DNA from: Ramularia collo-cygni
Taxonomy: Eukaryota > Ascomycota > Dothideomycetes > Mycosphaerellales > Mycosphaerellaceae
NCBI RefSeq assembly: GCF_900074925.1
Contig: NW_019716258.1
Location: 1,525,377 to 1,589,376 of the forward strand
Direction: 5' to 3'
DNA: 64,000 nucleotides
Shown: positions 1 through 11,006 of the stretch, piece after piece
Layout: each line of letters starts with the position of its first letter
How positions within the stretch are numbered: the first letter of the stretch is position 1
Notes under the pieces: model-generated
Seen by the model: only the letters and a program-made list of their open reading frames with translations
Database searches by the model: none
Told to the model about the DNA's origin: nothing
Program-made: the position numbers and the translations under genes

Positions 1-190
1 CGATGAGTACTGTCGTGAACTGCATGATGGTCTGTGTGGAGATGTCAGTCTTTTTTCAAGGGTTATTCGTTGTTGGAGGAAGCCATACATATGGAATTTG
101 GACTGGGGAGGGCGAGATAGGTGGAGTGTTGGATCTTTTTGGGGAGAGTGGAATCGGTGAAGTGTTGGATCGTTCGGGGGAGCTGCTTGT

Positions 191-310
191 GAGGTAGTCT
201 TGCTTGCGAGGTAGTCTTGGTTGTGAGGTAGTCTTGGGTAGTGAGGTAGTCTTGGTTGCGAGGTAGTCTTGGTTGTGAGGTAGTCTTGCTGATGAGATAG
301 TCTTGCTGAT
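191..310. repeat. 17-bp minisatellite, about 7 units
   Basis: Seven head-to-tail units of 17 bp (one is 18 bp) share the core GAGGTAGTCTTG followed by a variable five-base tail. The last two units end in CTGAT and the last has a G-to-A change in the core. Open frames across it on the minus strand only translate the repeat and are not genes. No gene is recognised within 750 bp on either side. Confidence 0.9.
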
Positions 311-1063
311 AATCATTCGACATGGGGCGAGCAATGTTGGACTTATATAGCAGAGAGAAGCTCTACAACTGGTATGCAGAGTTCAACGACCTCAACGCGC
401 CTCCCGCATAAGGTAGAGTAGGAGGCGATAGTGGCTGATGAGAATATCCGATCCCGATCTTCAAACTTCCATCTAGCCACTATGACTCCGGACGTGCGAT
501 CCAATTACATGANAGTATAGCAGTGGGAACCAAGATTTTCAAGCGACTAAGGTACACTAGAGTGCGATGTAGATGGCGGGTATAATTATATCGGCTGGAA
601 TTCAAACGTCGAAGGACCCGAGTTTATTGACATCTGGCGAGATCACGACTACACGATATGCCGTACACACGAGCGTCTTACGCCTCAGAACAGAAGGTCT
701 CTAACTTTGAATCAAGAAATTTAGAAGAAGGAAAGTTGGTATAGGTCGTGAGCAAGTGTTCAATAGTAAGTAAGGTATAGCGGATGACTCTCAATAAACG
801 GTTTCGATTCCACCGTTACACGAACATTCAAGGCCGGTAGCAAAACTCTTGTTAAAAGGCGTTGAACGTTCCTCCCAACCGCAGAATTCTGTCAGTCTCC
901 CAGTGAACCTCTACTTTGTCGTGACTGAATCCATGTGGTCGGCAGGAGGGTAGTATCATGTCACGAAGGCGTTGGCCAGCCTACCAGGACACTGACAGAA
1001 GAAACGAGACACCTAATCACAACGAAAATACCACACATCTCTCAAAAGTACTCTCCCCCCATC
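311..1063. other. Intergenic, nothing recognised
   Basis: No coding frame, RNA gene or repeat that I can support. It contains one N at 513. It is the 3' flank of the minus-strand deaminase gene. Confidence 0.5.
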
Positions 1064-1832
1064 TCAAACCTCCACACACCTCCCCTCAACCCTCCCACAC
1101 CCAGCCGGACAAGGATACTCCGGATCATACTGCCACGAAAAATACGGATCCGTCTCATTGGTCAACACCTCCCCAATCAACCTCCCCGCACTACCCAGAT
1201 CAAAACTCTGCTTGAAAATCTCCATGGAACCCACACGAATTTGCCCCCAGCCCTTCTCAATCAACCTATCAATAGAAGTTCCGTAGATATACTCCCGGAA
1301 TCCAGCCCATCGAATCGCAGAAGCGCACATGGGACAGCTTTCCGCATTCGTGTATAGGGAGAGACTGGAGAAGGCGGCTTGAGCTTCACTGGGAGTGAGT
1401 TTATAGGGTCCATCTGGGGATGTGAGGACTGAGGTACAGTTATTGATGGCTGCGATTTCACCTGGATTAAGTGTTAGAAGCTATAGGCTACATTCTTCAT
1501 CATGTAAAATATGCTTACTTACCATGCAGAGTGGGATTCCCAGTCGAACTTATGGAATTGGCTCCTATACAGACCAACTCACCCAGACCAGTCGTATCAG
1601 TGTGATTCACGACCACGGTTCCGAAAGCTCCAAAGGGACATGGCGAGACGAGGTCTGAGAGGGCTTGGTTTGCTCTTCGCATCCAGTGGACTCGTGTATT
1701 GAATGGAATGCCATTGATGGTGAGATGCGGTTCCGAGAGGGGATATTGTGAAGCTGATTGTTCTTTGGTGTGTAGATGGCTGACGGCGAGGCCAATGAGT
1801 GGTAGGATCGTCAGAATTGGTCGCATGATCAT
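1064..1832 (-). CDS. Secreted-type cytidine/deoxycytidylate deaminase-fold protein
   Basis: Two exons (1832-1523 and 1461-1064) joined across a 61-bp GTAAGT...CAG intron give 235 aa. The splice creates the zinc and catalytic motif HGEIAAINNC (His ligand, Glu proton shuttle), and exon 2 carries the second zinc motif ESCPMCASAI. Together these are the HxE...PCxxC-type signature of the cytidine/dCMP and guanine deaminase superfamily. The start at 1832 gives a signal-peptide-like N-terminus (MIMRPILTILPLIGLAVS). An in-frame ATG further upstream (1886) would bury it, so I prefer 1832. The substrate cannot be told from sequence: cytosine, guanine or a nucleoside are all possible. The family call is firm; secretion is inferred from the hydrophobic start only. 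Confidence 0.85.
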
Positions 1833-2189
1833 GGATGTAGGTCTTAAAGACGGAATGTAATCGGATTCAGTCGGACAGACGATCACTTCAAAGCTTGGAG
1901 AGTTTTGTAAAGGTCGAAAACTGCATTGGCGGCAAGTACTATAGCTAGTGTTATCGCTTTCGCCGCGGCCGGCCGATCAATCAATCAGAACGCCACACTT
2001 CTGTCATCGTTTGCCCGATCATTACACCGAGAGACGGCATCTCATCTCATTCTGATCAACAGAGGAGGAATCGAAGCAGAGCCGCCGCAGAAATTGATTC
2101 GGAGCGTGGCACTGCCAATAGCAATTCGAGTCCCACGTCTGCCAGTAGTAATTGGGGAGTCAAAATACAGCTTTTGTGTAGCTACTGCG
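1833..2189. other. Intergenic between deaminase and DUF6604 gene
   Basis: Short spacer upstream of the deaminase start and downstream of the preferred end of the DUF6604 gene. Minus-strand open frames here do not resemble a known protein. Confidence 0.4.
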
Positions 2190-5127
2190 CTAGATACATT
2201 CTGATCCATTGTAATGGAAGCACGACGTCCAGACCTCCCCAAAGAAAAAAGACATATCAGCGAGCCATTCTGGAATCACCGCATGAAATCCATACACCTT
2301 GCCGCTCATACCTGCAAACGGATCGATGGCATAACCAGGAAGTCTCCATTCATCACATATACTCCCCTCTGAAGAATCCCCATCGCAACCGGACAGGTAG
2401 AGAGCATATATTCTTCACGGCCCATACTTCGCACCAGCAACGTTAGATCTTGACCGAGACTAACGTGGGCGAATCGATCAACGCCGGCCTCCTCAAGCTG
2501 AGAGTCTGCGATAGAGCTGACGATGGCGATGACTTGGTCAACTTTGTCATGGATGAACGGTCCTTGCTTTAGCCACTCTCTCCACGGACGGACAGCTTCT
2601 TCCAAAATTTCTGCTTCGGCTGACGTTGCAACATAGGCAGACTCAAGGATTGGCTCAAACTCGACTTTCAGGAGGCCAGAGAATGACGCCAGGTCCCCAG
2701 TCTTGTTCAATGCGTTGCTGTAACGAATGAGGGGTCTTTGATCCGGTGGGATATGGCCGCTCGACAGTTGAGTTGCTTGCTCGATGCCTTCCCGGCCATG
2801 TAGATCGATGAAGCCTCGCATGCTTTCTGCTGCAGCGCAGAGCGAAGTCTTTGACCTGTCAAGACCCCGATTTGCTGCACCCGCGGCCGCCCAAAGAATC
2901 TCGCCAGCAACGACATAAGGCATTGGCCGTCGGACATCAATCTTCGAGGGGAATCCTTCCCGACGTAAAAATGTGTCGCAGCACTCCATGGTCAAGTCAA
3001 TGCACCGTCGTGCGAACCTGTAAAGATCAAAGTTGACATAGCGCTCATCTTCGACCAATACCTCTTGGACGATCAGAAGTAGCTGGCATGGTGTCAACTT
3101 CTTCGTTTGTTGCCACTGGGCGGTGAGCCGTTGGTCAGGATCCTTGTGGAATTCCATGTAGCTCCTCGCGCATTCGTAGAAGAACTCATAAGGAGTGTTT
3201 CTCTGGCTTGTCTCGGCTCGAAGCCAGGCCGAGGTTATGTCCATTTTGCGGGCTTTCTTCGCACAGGTATTGTCTGGTGGAATGGCCGGGTGGTATTTGC
3301 CGGCCACTTACGTCACGTTCATACCCAGTGCAAGGCAGTACTGCCTCGCAACAAAGTTGACGCACTCCTGACCTTCCATGTCACCGACGAAACGGTCTCG
3401 TGAGTTCTGGCGGCTTATCACAAACTCCATGTCATCCCATCTGGTATTGAGCGAGCCCTGCACGATGGCTGCTCTGTAAAGGTGGGCAGCGGCAAGCGTG
3501 AACTGGTTGGCGTCGCAAAGTCGACTCCCGTGTATCGTAAGGTCGATTCGTTCGCGGAACGCTGTAACTCCGCAGAACACTGGCAGCGTGGCCAGGACAT
3601 TGGATGGGATGAATACCGGCGATTGGCTTTCACTTGCTTGGTACGTCCAGCCAGTGCGATCTTTCTGCGTCTGATGAACTTTGCATCTATGGCAAGGCTT
3701 TGCGATAGGTCCACCTACACGAGAGAGGCGTTGAGGTCAGTTGCTGTCATACTTCGTCTCAAATAGGATGATCAGTCGCGACACATACCTGTAACGTCCA
3801 TTCGTATCTCGCTCTTGGTGCTGACGGAGCTGCAAGCTTTCGAGAACTCNCTGAAATTGCGTGTCGTCTCGGCTCCCTGCTCTATCGTTGCATTTGCTTC
3901 CAGTAGAGCCCTCTCGGGGCAGCTCTCCAGGACGTCCCAGACGTCCATGTAGATTTGCGTTGCAACCAAGTTATGAGGCCCATATGTCTGATCTTCGTCG
4001 ATCATCCGGAGCAAAAGCTCAGTGTATCGATCGAATATTGGACATTCTGAACGGCGGCTCGGGGCCAATTGGACAAGATCAGCCGTGATGTCAAGTAATG
4101 CTCTTGCGAATGGATGTGCCGTGAAGGCGCAGACCGGCCTATCTCCTGGAGAATCGAAGGGCTGCTGATACTTGATCCAACACACCAGCCGTTCAAACTC
4201 TTCAAGTGCACACCATGCAGGCATGCACAAGCGATCGAAATGGCATGTGGTAGATGGACCTTCGTGCTCGTGATCTTTGGAAGAACATACCCATGGCGCG
4301 ATACCACGAGCATTACGAATGTAGCGATCGAGTCCAATACAACACAAGATGTTCCTCCACGAGTCCAGGGTTGGATTCGCATTCAAGAAGTCGTCTCGTA
4401 TCTCGCAGATGATGTAGATGGCCCGGTCGGTGATCTCACATGTGGTTTGCAGGCTCAAGTCGCCATCCTTGTACTGCATCCAGACACCGCGCACATGAAT
4501 ACGAATCTTGTGCAAGTCATCCATCAAGCACCAGATTGAAAAGCGCCTCTCATTCTCAAGATCCTCCTCTGACATTTTCAACTCGACGGGTTGCTGAGCC
4601 TTTGCGGACCTCTTGGGCTTGTCAAATGTGTCCGCCTCGTCTGTACCGATACTAGGATCTTCTAATTCCAGATGCAAAAAGAGATTACTCAAGTCAGCCG
4701 AATCAGTAGCAAGCTCAATCTTCTTCTTCCGCTTCGGACGCCGGCTCTTGACCTCACGCTTGAGCATCTCAAAGATCTCCTCAAGTATAGTCAAGAAGTG
4801 CCGATGGGTGGAGTTGGACATGAGATCTCCTTTGTCCGCATACCAAAGAGCAGACTGCTGCCGTCCCTTGATCGCATCTCTGGTACAATCGAGCACCTTC
4901 AGCGGTATGTCGATGGTAGGGTCTTTCGCCGCGATGATCTTCTGGGCCAGAGGAATGAGCTCGTCGGTTCTGACCCTCTTCGCCGGTTGAGTTTTCGGCT
5001 TGCTTCTCGGACGGTTCGAGGGCGCAGCTGGGCCACATGCGCTCGCAGAGTCGAAGAGCCATTGAATCAGCTTTTCGGTGCCGGCTTTGTAGCGCTGGTA
5101 TGCCCCAATGAGAGGAGCAGAATCCAT
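2190..5127 (-). CDS. DUF6604 domain protein, apparent frameshift near its 3' end
   Basis: Three exons: 5127-3789, 3714-3325 and 3273 onward. The introns are 74 bp (GTATGT...TAG) and 51 bp (GTATGA...CAG), and both keep phase. The N-terminus, with AYQRYKAGTEKLIQWLF, is the start signature of the fungal DUF6604 family; a Lys/Arg-rich stretch follows at about residues 45-60. ATG 5127 is used because the open frame further upstream begins with GTG. The family has no established function. In the main frame the protein stops at 2306 (898 aa). From about 2425 a different minus-strand frame reads a more protein-like tail (IYALYLSGCDGD...GYAIDPFAGMSGKVYG) to a stop at 2190. No splice pair of normal length joins the two frames, so a one-base deletion, real or from assembly, is the simplest reading. 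One N at 3850. Confidence 0.75.
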
Positions 5128-5322
5128 GGTGGAGGTCACCGTTGGACTGTTGGAGAATGGAGATGATGTCGAGGTTGTGTTTGGATAAAGGTGAGGAAGC
5201 TTTGAGAAGATATGTGATCGAAGTACCTCTCAAACTGACCCGCGCTTGTGAACGTCAGCGGCTCGTGAAAGTTGCCCGCGCGCGAATGCTCAAGTGAAAG
5301 TGACGCATTGATGCATAAATCA
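5128..5322. other. Spacer between two minus-strand genes
   Basis: The 195 bp separate the COQ6 stop from the DUF6604 start. It must hold the DUF6604 promoter and the COQ6 3' end. No consensus element stands out. Confidence 0.4.
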
Positions 5323-6858
5323 TCACCGCCCAGCAGCAGCACCCATCAAAGCACCCTTCAGCGGCGCCAACTTATTCACCAAATCCAACCCCAGACTCCT
5401 TCCCCACACCACCGGCCCCGAGCTAGCCGAATACAGCTTCTGCAACTTATCGACCACACCAAGCATAGCGTTATTCGCCGCCCAGCGCTTAGAATCATAG
5501 TCATCCAAACACCAGCAGCTGCCAATATCCATGCCATGGTCGACACCTCGAGCAACGAGCTTCGCCAATGCCTCTGCATCTGCAAGTCCGAGATTCAGCC
5601 CCTGACCGGCGAGTGGATGAATGGTGTGCGCGGCATCTCCGATGAGGGCCACGCGATGGCCGGTGTAGGTTGATGCGTGGCGCATGCGGAGTGGAAAGGA
5701 AGCTACTGTTCCTTCTTGGATACCAATGACTCGAGGAAGACTCGAGGGCAGCCCAGTCTCGACAGCCTCGGTGTTGGATTCGCGCCATGATAGCTCCTCC
5801 GATGGAGAAGCAGATGGGTTTGTTAAAAGGTAGTTGATGTCTACTGTCATGAGTCGGAAAGCAGCGTTTACCATCTCCACNAGTTCCGGGGGTGTCATTT
5901 GCTTCACTCTAGGAGCGTGCTGTGCGGAGATGGACCACACCAAGCTAGCCTTGTTTCCTGGGAGTGGTAGCAGCGCAATCGGCCCTGTGGGCAGGAAGCG
6001 TTGGTAGGCAGTGCGGAGATCAAATTCACTGAAAGCACGATCAAGCTGCAGGGTGGCCACCACTCCATGCTGGTTGTAGTCCCAGCCATGACTTGAGATG
6101 CCGGCAAACTGGCGTACAGGACTGTTGGCACCGTCTGCACCCACAAGCAATCTCGCAGCCAAAGACCGGTTGTCGGGCAGAGTGACGATGGGCCACTGCG
6201 ATAGATCGAGCGATTTTTCGTCTACGGGCTCCGGTCCCAATTCAATGGACTGCACCTTGGTCTTGTCCAAAGTTTCAACGGCCACTCCCGCCTGCCCAAG
6301 TCGTTGCAGCAAACCTGAAGTCAGGTTGGAGTTTTCACACATTGTTGCGACCTCGACAATGTCATGCCTCCTGCTCTCCGCCAACCGACTCCCCGGGATC
6401 ATCTGAGCAATGCTGTCGAGTATGGAGCCTCCCGAGCTCATTGGGTCGAATTGAATCTTGCTCCCACTCACGCCGTCCCACACGTCCATGCTATGGTATG
6501 GCTGTACTCGTGACACATCAATATGATCCCAAGCCCCATTCTGCTGGAGGAAGCTGACGGAAGATGGCGTCAAGGATGAACATCTGTTGGAGTAATTGTT
6601 GGGATCGTTGGAAGTTCGCGGAGACAGTTCTTGGGAATCTATCAGAGCAATCTTGAGGTTTCGGGTGGAGGGATTGGATCGCAGCGCTGAGATGAGGGAC
6701 AGACCAGCCGGTCCGCCTCCGATGCAGACGAGATCATAGATTTCAGGCTTGGAGGACGAGGCGGCCGTTGAGTATAGGTTGCGTCGAATATGTGGAGGGA
6801 GTGCAAGAAGGCGTGAGAGAGACCGTTGGGTGCACGATGCCGGCGTTATGAAAGCCAT
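5323..6858 (-). CDS. COQ6: Ubiquinone biosynthesis monooxygenase COQ6, mitochondrial
   Basis: Single-exon flavoprotein of 511 aa. COQ6 hydroxylates the ring at C5 during coenzyme Q synthesis, on the matrix face of the inner mitochondrial membrane within the CoQ synthome. Visible: an Arg/Ser-rich presequence over roughly the first 35 residues; the FAD-binding loop LVCIGGGPAGLS near residue 44; the second FAD motif GDAAHTIHPLAGQGLNLG near residue 410, typical of the UbiH/COQ6 family. I start at 6858 (MAFITPASC), which gives a clean presequence; a second ATG seven codons upstream (6879) is possible. One N lies at 5881. It is divergently arranged with the DUF4336 gene at 7387 across a 528-bp spacer. 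Confidence 0.93.
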   Translation of the reverse strand: MAFITPASCTQRSLSRLLALPPHIRRNLYSTAASSSKPEIYDLVCIGGGPAGLSLISALRSNPSTRNLKIALIDSQELSPRTSNDPNNYSNRCSSLTPSSVSFLQQNGAWDHIDVSRVQPYHSMDVWDGVSGSKIQFDPMSSGGSILDSIAQMIPGSRLAESRRHDIVEVATMCENSNLTSGLLQRLGQAGVAVETLDKTKVQSIELGPEPVDEKSLDLSQWPIVTLPDNRSLAARLLVGADGANSPVRQFAGISSHGWDYNQHGVVATLQLDRAFSEFDLRTAYQRFLPTGPIALLPLPGNKASLVWSISAQHAPRVKQMTPPEXVEMVNAAFRLMTVDINYLLTNPSASPSEELSWRESNTEAVETGLPSSLPRVIGIQEGTVASFPLRMRHASTYTGHRVALIGDAAHTIHPLAGQGLNLGLADAEALAKLVARGVDHGMDIGSCWCLDDYDSKRWAANNAMLGVVDKLQKLYSASSGPVVWGRSLGLDLVNKLAPLKGALMGAAAGR

Positions 6859-7386
6859 GGCGCCAGAGAAGGTGTACAAATCAGCGATGCATAGAAAGAG
6901 GCGATAGAAGTCTTGACGTGAGGTGATGTATGCATATACGAGCTATACGAGAGCTATGCCTGGCCATGCCATCCAATGCCTCCCGCCTTCCCTTCAATGC
7001 TCCAATGCTCCTTGTAGGATGAAGTCACACCACGGCATGCACGACGGCGANGCAAACATTGCATTGTTGATGGTGTAGGCATGGCTACGGAAGACATAAC
7101 GACCAAATACGGACATGTCCATATCGATCCATGGATGTTTCTCTTCGAGGTCGGCAGGGCGCGTGACGTCACGAGTATTATTGGATCCTGATGATGCGGC
7201 CGTACCGCCATGGAATAAATGATTGCGTGGGCAAGAAGGCTGGTTAATCGCGTTTCACAGAACAGCAGCACCAATTCCACGCAGCAAACAATCGACCCAC
7301 TTCCTCTCTGCCTCAATCAGCATCGATTCTCCTCCTCCGAACCCACCAAGAATCTCTCACAACCAGCCCAAAACTAGACATCAAGC
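6859..7386. promoter_or_regulatory. Divergent promoter region COQ6 / DUF4336 gene
   Basis: This 528-bp spacer separates two divergent start codons. It contains a perfect CRE palindrome (7164-7171). A 120-residue open frame on the minus strand is interrupted by an N and resembles nothing known, so I treat it as non-coding. Confidence 0.5.
7164..7171. promoter_or_regulatory. CRE/ATF palindrome TGACGTCA
   Basis: An exact TGACGTCA lies 216 bp before the DUF4336 start and about 306 bp before the COQ6 start. In fungi such sites are bound by CREB/ATF-type bZIP factors (Atf1/AtfA). Binding here is inferred from the motif alone. Confidence 0.45.
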
Positions 7387-8350
7387 ATGGCTTCCTCCGC
7401 CAGCAAGCTGATCCCATCCGACCCGGAAAAGGTCATGGTGATTCGCAAGGTCACGCCAGAAATAACCACCTTTAGCACACCATTCTCGCGCTTCGGGAAG
7501 ATCAAGATTGGTGGCAGAGGTACTCTCGTGCGCATGGCAACGGGCTCGTTGGCTATCTTCTCGCCAGTCGCTTTGACCGACGCGGTCAGGAAGGAGACGG
7601 AGNGTCAGGGAACTGTCAGATACATTGTGGCCCCAGATCAAGAGGTGAGATGAATTAGGGGCGTGGAATCGCTCTGTCTGTATCCGTGAATGCAGACAAG
7701 ACGCTGACCTTTTCGATCAAGCACCACATTTTCCTCGAAAGCTGGCACAAGGTAGGCAAGATGAGCGCAATATCCAATGGTACGGTAGGGACGTGCTGAT
7801 GTTCATCAACTAGGCATACCCAGAAGCTACCATTGTAGCTCCAGAAACCCTCCCAGATCTTCGTGACAAGCAGTCATACTTCAAGCTTCCAAATGAGAAA
7901 TACAACCTTTTCCGCAAAGCAGACCAGGAAACTGGCTACAAAGTCTCCACCGAGTTCGACAGCGAGTTTGACTCGGAGTATGTCTTCGCACATGGCAACA
8001 AGGAGCTCGTCTTCAATCACAGACCCAGCAAGACTCTCATCGAGGCCGACCTTCTCTTCAACCTCCCAGCAACCGAGCAATTCAGCAAAAGCGGCGAAAG
8101 CCCTCTCACCGGCATCTTCACCAAGCTCTTCAACGGCGTCATGCATACGAATGGAGAGGCGACCTGGCAGAAGCGAATGCTGTGGCTCCAGTCAAAATCG
8201 GATCGTCCCGCTTTCAATCACAGCATGTCCACGATCGCAAAGTGGGATTTTGATCGTATCATTCCCTGCCACGGAGATGTCATTGAGACTGGGGGCAAAG
8301 GAATCTTCGAAAAGATGGCCGAGTGGCATCTCAAGGCTGCGCAGGTCTGA
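7387..8350 (+). CDS. DUF4336 domain protein (metallo-beta-lactamase-like fold)
   Basis: Three exons (7387-7644, 7722-7751, 7814-8350) encode 274 aa; the middle exon is only 30 bp and codes for HHIFLESWHK. All junctions are phase 0 with GTGAGA and GTAGGC donors. The protein matches the fungal DUF4336 pattern: an N-terminal VIRKVTPEITTFSTPFSRFG block, then GGRGTLVRMATGSLAIFSP, and a C-terminal PCHGDVIE. DUF4336 proteins are regarded as metallo-beta-lactamase-like, but the full HxHxDH metal site is not obvious here, so catalysis is uncertain. Probably cytosolic, as no signal or membrane segment is seen. Shares a CRE-containing spacer with COQ6. Confidence 0.85.
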
Positions 8351-9591
8351 GGTCGAGTGACCATGTTGGGTATGAGGGGTCTGGATGAAGGTGGTAATAA
8401 TGATGCACACTGTAGTAAGTAATGTTTGTACTGGAATGGATTATGATGAGTTGTCAGGATCGACACTGTATACATACCTTAGCGGCCAATCGAAGCTGGT
8501 CCAACAGTAGCCGCGATTCTCCACACACCGCTCTCAACATCAGAATATGCATCACCACCACAACTGGTCCACGAGATGAGTTTGTTGGGAATGATCCCAC
8601 ATAGTGCGCAACTTAGCGAAAGCTGCGATTGCAGATCGCTGAAGCACTCGAGATCGACATCCAGCGAAATGTTTGGCGTGACGTTGATCTGATATGCAGG
8701 TGCAAAGAAAGCCTACACCATCTCGCATTTCTCGTCATCTCGGTTGGCCCGAACTGGCCCGATGCGAGCGGGCCGCGTACCTACATCCCGAGACCCGCTG
8801 ATCAGTGAATGTGTGTTTTCTGCTCTGGGTCAAGAGCACTGTTTGTAGTCGCTTCCGGGTCTTGGAGATCCCTTTAGACCCTGAAGAGGAATATAACTCA
8901 TGGATTCACGGGTTGGGATTGATGTTTGCTGTATGCCTGCGTAGTGTGTAGAAAGATGACTTACAGGTCCGATTTGGTAAGTCATAGTGTTCCCATCTCT
9001 GAGAGTGGAATCAGCATGCGTGCTGACTACTGCGTTAATGGGTTTGAGGAGATGAAGACCTTCATTTCTCGGCATTGTACTTGTGCTTCTCGGATCCGGT
9101 ACTGGAACATGTTCGGTAAGGAAGACATGCATATGCAATGTGACATCCACGCGCATGTATAGCGCAATCCCGGACCCTTTCTTGAAATTCCCCCTTGGGT
9201 AACTATCAACATTACACTAACCTATATCGCCTGGCGTCGTCGCTCGCTGCAAGGCTGCACCGGTCGTTTGCGGTAACCTCGATGTAGATTCAATTTTACG
9301 GATCATTTCCGACCATTGATAGTAAGGTGCTTGGTGGAACTTTGCTGGCTACTAATGTACAGATCAACGAGAAGTGGCTTGTGGCGGTATTGGTGTGATG
9401 CACACTGAGCGTACTGGTGAGGAGGATCATGGTGTTGGCTTGTGGTGATGGAGCTTTTGCTTCCATGACTGCGTTGGTGTGGATAAGCGAGGGCGTAAGA
9501 GAAGAGTATATAAATGACCATGTCTACCGCTCATCAGACTTGGCTTGTTCATCTATACAACACCAATCTCATCTCCATCAATTCTATCAAC
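8351..9591. other. Intergenic, upstream region of HsbA-like gene
   Basis: No supported gene in 1.2 kb; open frames on both strands are short and unlike known proteins. A TATA-like TATATAAAT lies at 9507-9515, about 77 bp before the HsbA-like ATG. Confidence 0.5.
9507..9515 (+). promoter_or_regulatory. TATA-like box of HsbA-like gene
   Basis: TATATAAAT sits 77 bp before the start codon at 9592, the usual distance for a fungal TATA element with a short leader. It suggests a regulated rather than housekeeping promoter. Confidence 0.5.
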
Positions 9592-10238
9592 ATGCGTTTC
9601 TCCACCATCATCACCGGGTTCCTGTCCGTCTCTGGTCTTGCAGCTGCCGCACCCACCGTCGAGAAGCGTGCCTTGACTGCGCAACAAATGGTTGATAACA
9701 TCAACGCAATCACAAAACAGTCCCAGAACCTGCAACCCGTCGTCTCAAAACTTACGACCGGCCGTTCCGTCATCGCAAAGCGCCAGATCGCCCCACCCCA
9801 ACAGTACCAAGATGCTTTAGATGGTCTGAACAAACTCACCAACTTTATGACTGAGATCGTCAAAAAGCAAGACGGTAGTCAGCCATACAACGCTTTGCAA
9901 CGCATACAGCACAGTAAGTGATGGGCTCTATGTCGTCCCAGCAGTAGTACTTACAGTCCAACTAACCTCTTGTACAGATGGCCACCACGCAGACAAATTT
10001 GATGAAAACCTTTATCGGCAAGTCTGCTTTGGTTGAGGGGTTCTTCCTGGGCCCCGTGGCTGCTAGCCTCCGCTCATATGAAAATGTTGTCGACACTCTT
10101 TCATTTGAGGTTCTGGATGTGGTACCGTCGTGCTTGGACAAGGCAAACGAGAAAAAGAAGACCCTCGACGATGCCACGGCCAAAGCTATCTGCGCCTACA
10201 CCCCTGCCGGCACTCTTGGCCTCAACCTCTTCTGCTGA
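9592..10238 (+). CDS. HsbA-family secreted cell-wall protein, with frame conflict
   Basis: Hydrophobic surface-binding protein A / cell-wall galactomannoprotein family: small secreted helical proteins that coat hydrophobic surfaces or the wall. Signal peptide MRFSTIITGFLSVSGLAAA is followed by a Kex2-type KR near residue 25. The family core is clear in exon 1 (QQMVDNINAITKQSQNLQPVV) and exon 2 (IGKSALVEGFFLGPVAASL, then FEVLDVVPSC). A 64-bp intron (9914-9977, GTAAGT...TACAG, CTAAC branch point) separates them. Exon 2 needs a phase-0 join, but the frame that opens exon 1 reaches the donor in phase 1. The next frame (CNAYST just before the donor) fits both the family and exon 2. A one-base change between about 9850 and 9895 is therefore implied. 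It may be a sequence error or a broken allele. Confidence 0.8.
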
Positions 10239-11006
10239 GGCACATGAGTGGGCATGACTGCGGTTCGCATGATACGAAATGCAGTCTGATGGTATCTCAA
10301 AGGAGGGACCTCGGTGTTGGTTGTAGAGAACAGATGTGTATAGAATAGGTCAAAATGACGTCTGCTGGAAGGAATGACTCGTTCGATTTCGAACATAATT
10401 TTTTTCTTTCCTGATCTGTAACTACGGGGTGCTTGATTGAGTCGTGGACCTGAAAGTGACCGCGAACAGTAAACAGTTGCCAAAGACGTGTTCTCCAGCA
10501 CTGACCATAAGCCAATGCAACAAAATCAGGTGAGTGAATCTGAAATGATGTAGGAGATCCATTTGATTTACGACGGGGCAAATGATAAGCAGTACATGCT
10601 CCTGTATTTGTACTCTCAAGCCATGCGTTTACCCCCCTGGATGTTGGAAATATTGAAAGAGTCCACTGACTTACGAGTGTACATTGTACTCCCTTCTCCT
10701 TCCTCATCACTCGTCGAAGGCAACATTCATCATAGATGCCTTTGCAGACCAGCCGGCAGTCCCAGTCTGGAGCGGAGGGTATCAAGGTGATATCGGACAA
10801 CGAGATGGACGGGAGTAAATATTGTACGTAGGTGGGAGAATACAGAAGAAGCAGGAGACGACCACCGTCAATTTGATCAGGTGGTGATCACATGACCTCG
10901 GCTATCTCGCTCGCCAATATCGCCCGCTGTTAGCCGGTCATCACCTTGACCCAGCCAAGATTCTGATCAGATTAGCGAACCGAGAGGTCTTCGGCGCCGT
11001 TCCGAG
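10239..11006. other. Intergenic, nothing recognised
   Basis: Spacer of 768 bp between the HsbA-like stop and the Zn2Cys6 start. Open frames in it are short and show no family signature. Confidence 0.5.

Noticed and set aside
56..334. Overlapping minus-strand frames rich in QDYL and KTTS
   Set aside because: They translate the 17-bp minisatellite in different phases; no protein family signal outside the repeat.
3207..3311. Alternative intron using the GTAAGT donor in the DUF6604 gene
   Set aside because: It needs a poor AAG acceptor and a 105-bp intron; the GTATGA...CAG intron at 3274-3324 keeps phase with better borders.
6954..7316. 120-residue minus-strand frame between COQ6 and the DUF4336 gene
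   Set aside because: No motif, contains an N, and lies in an obvious divergent promoter.
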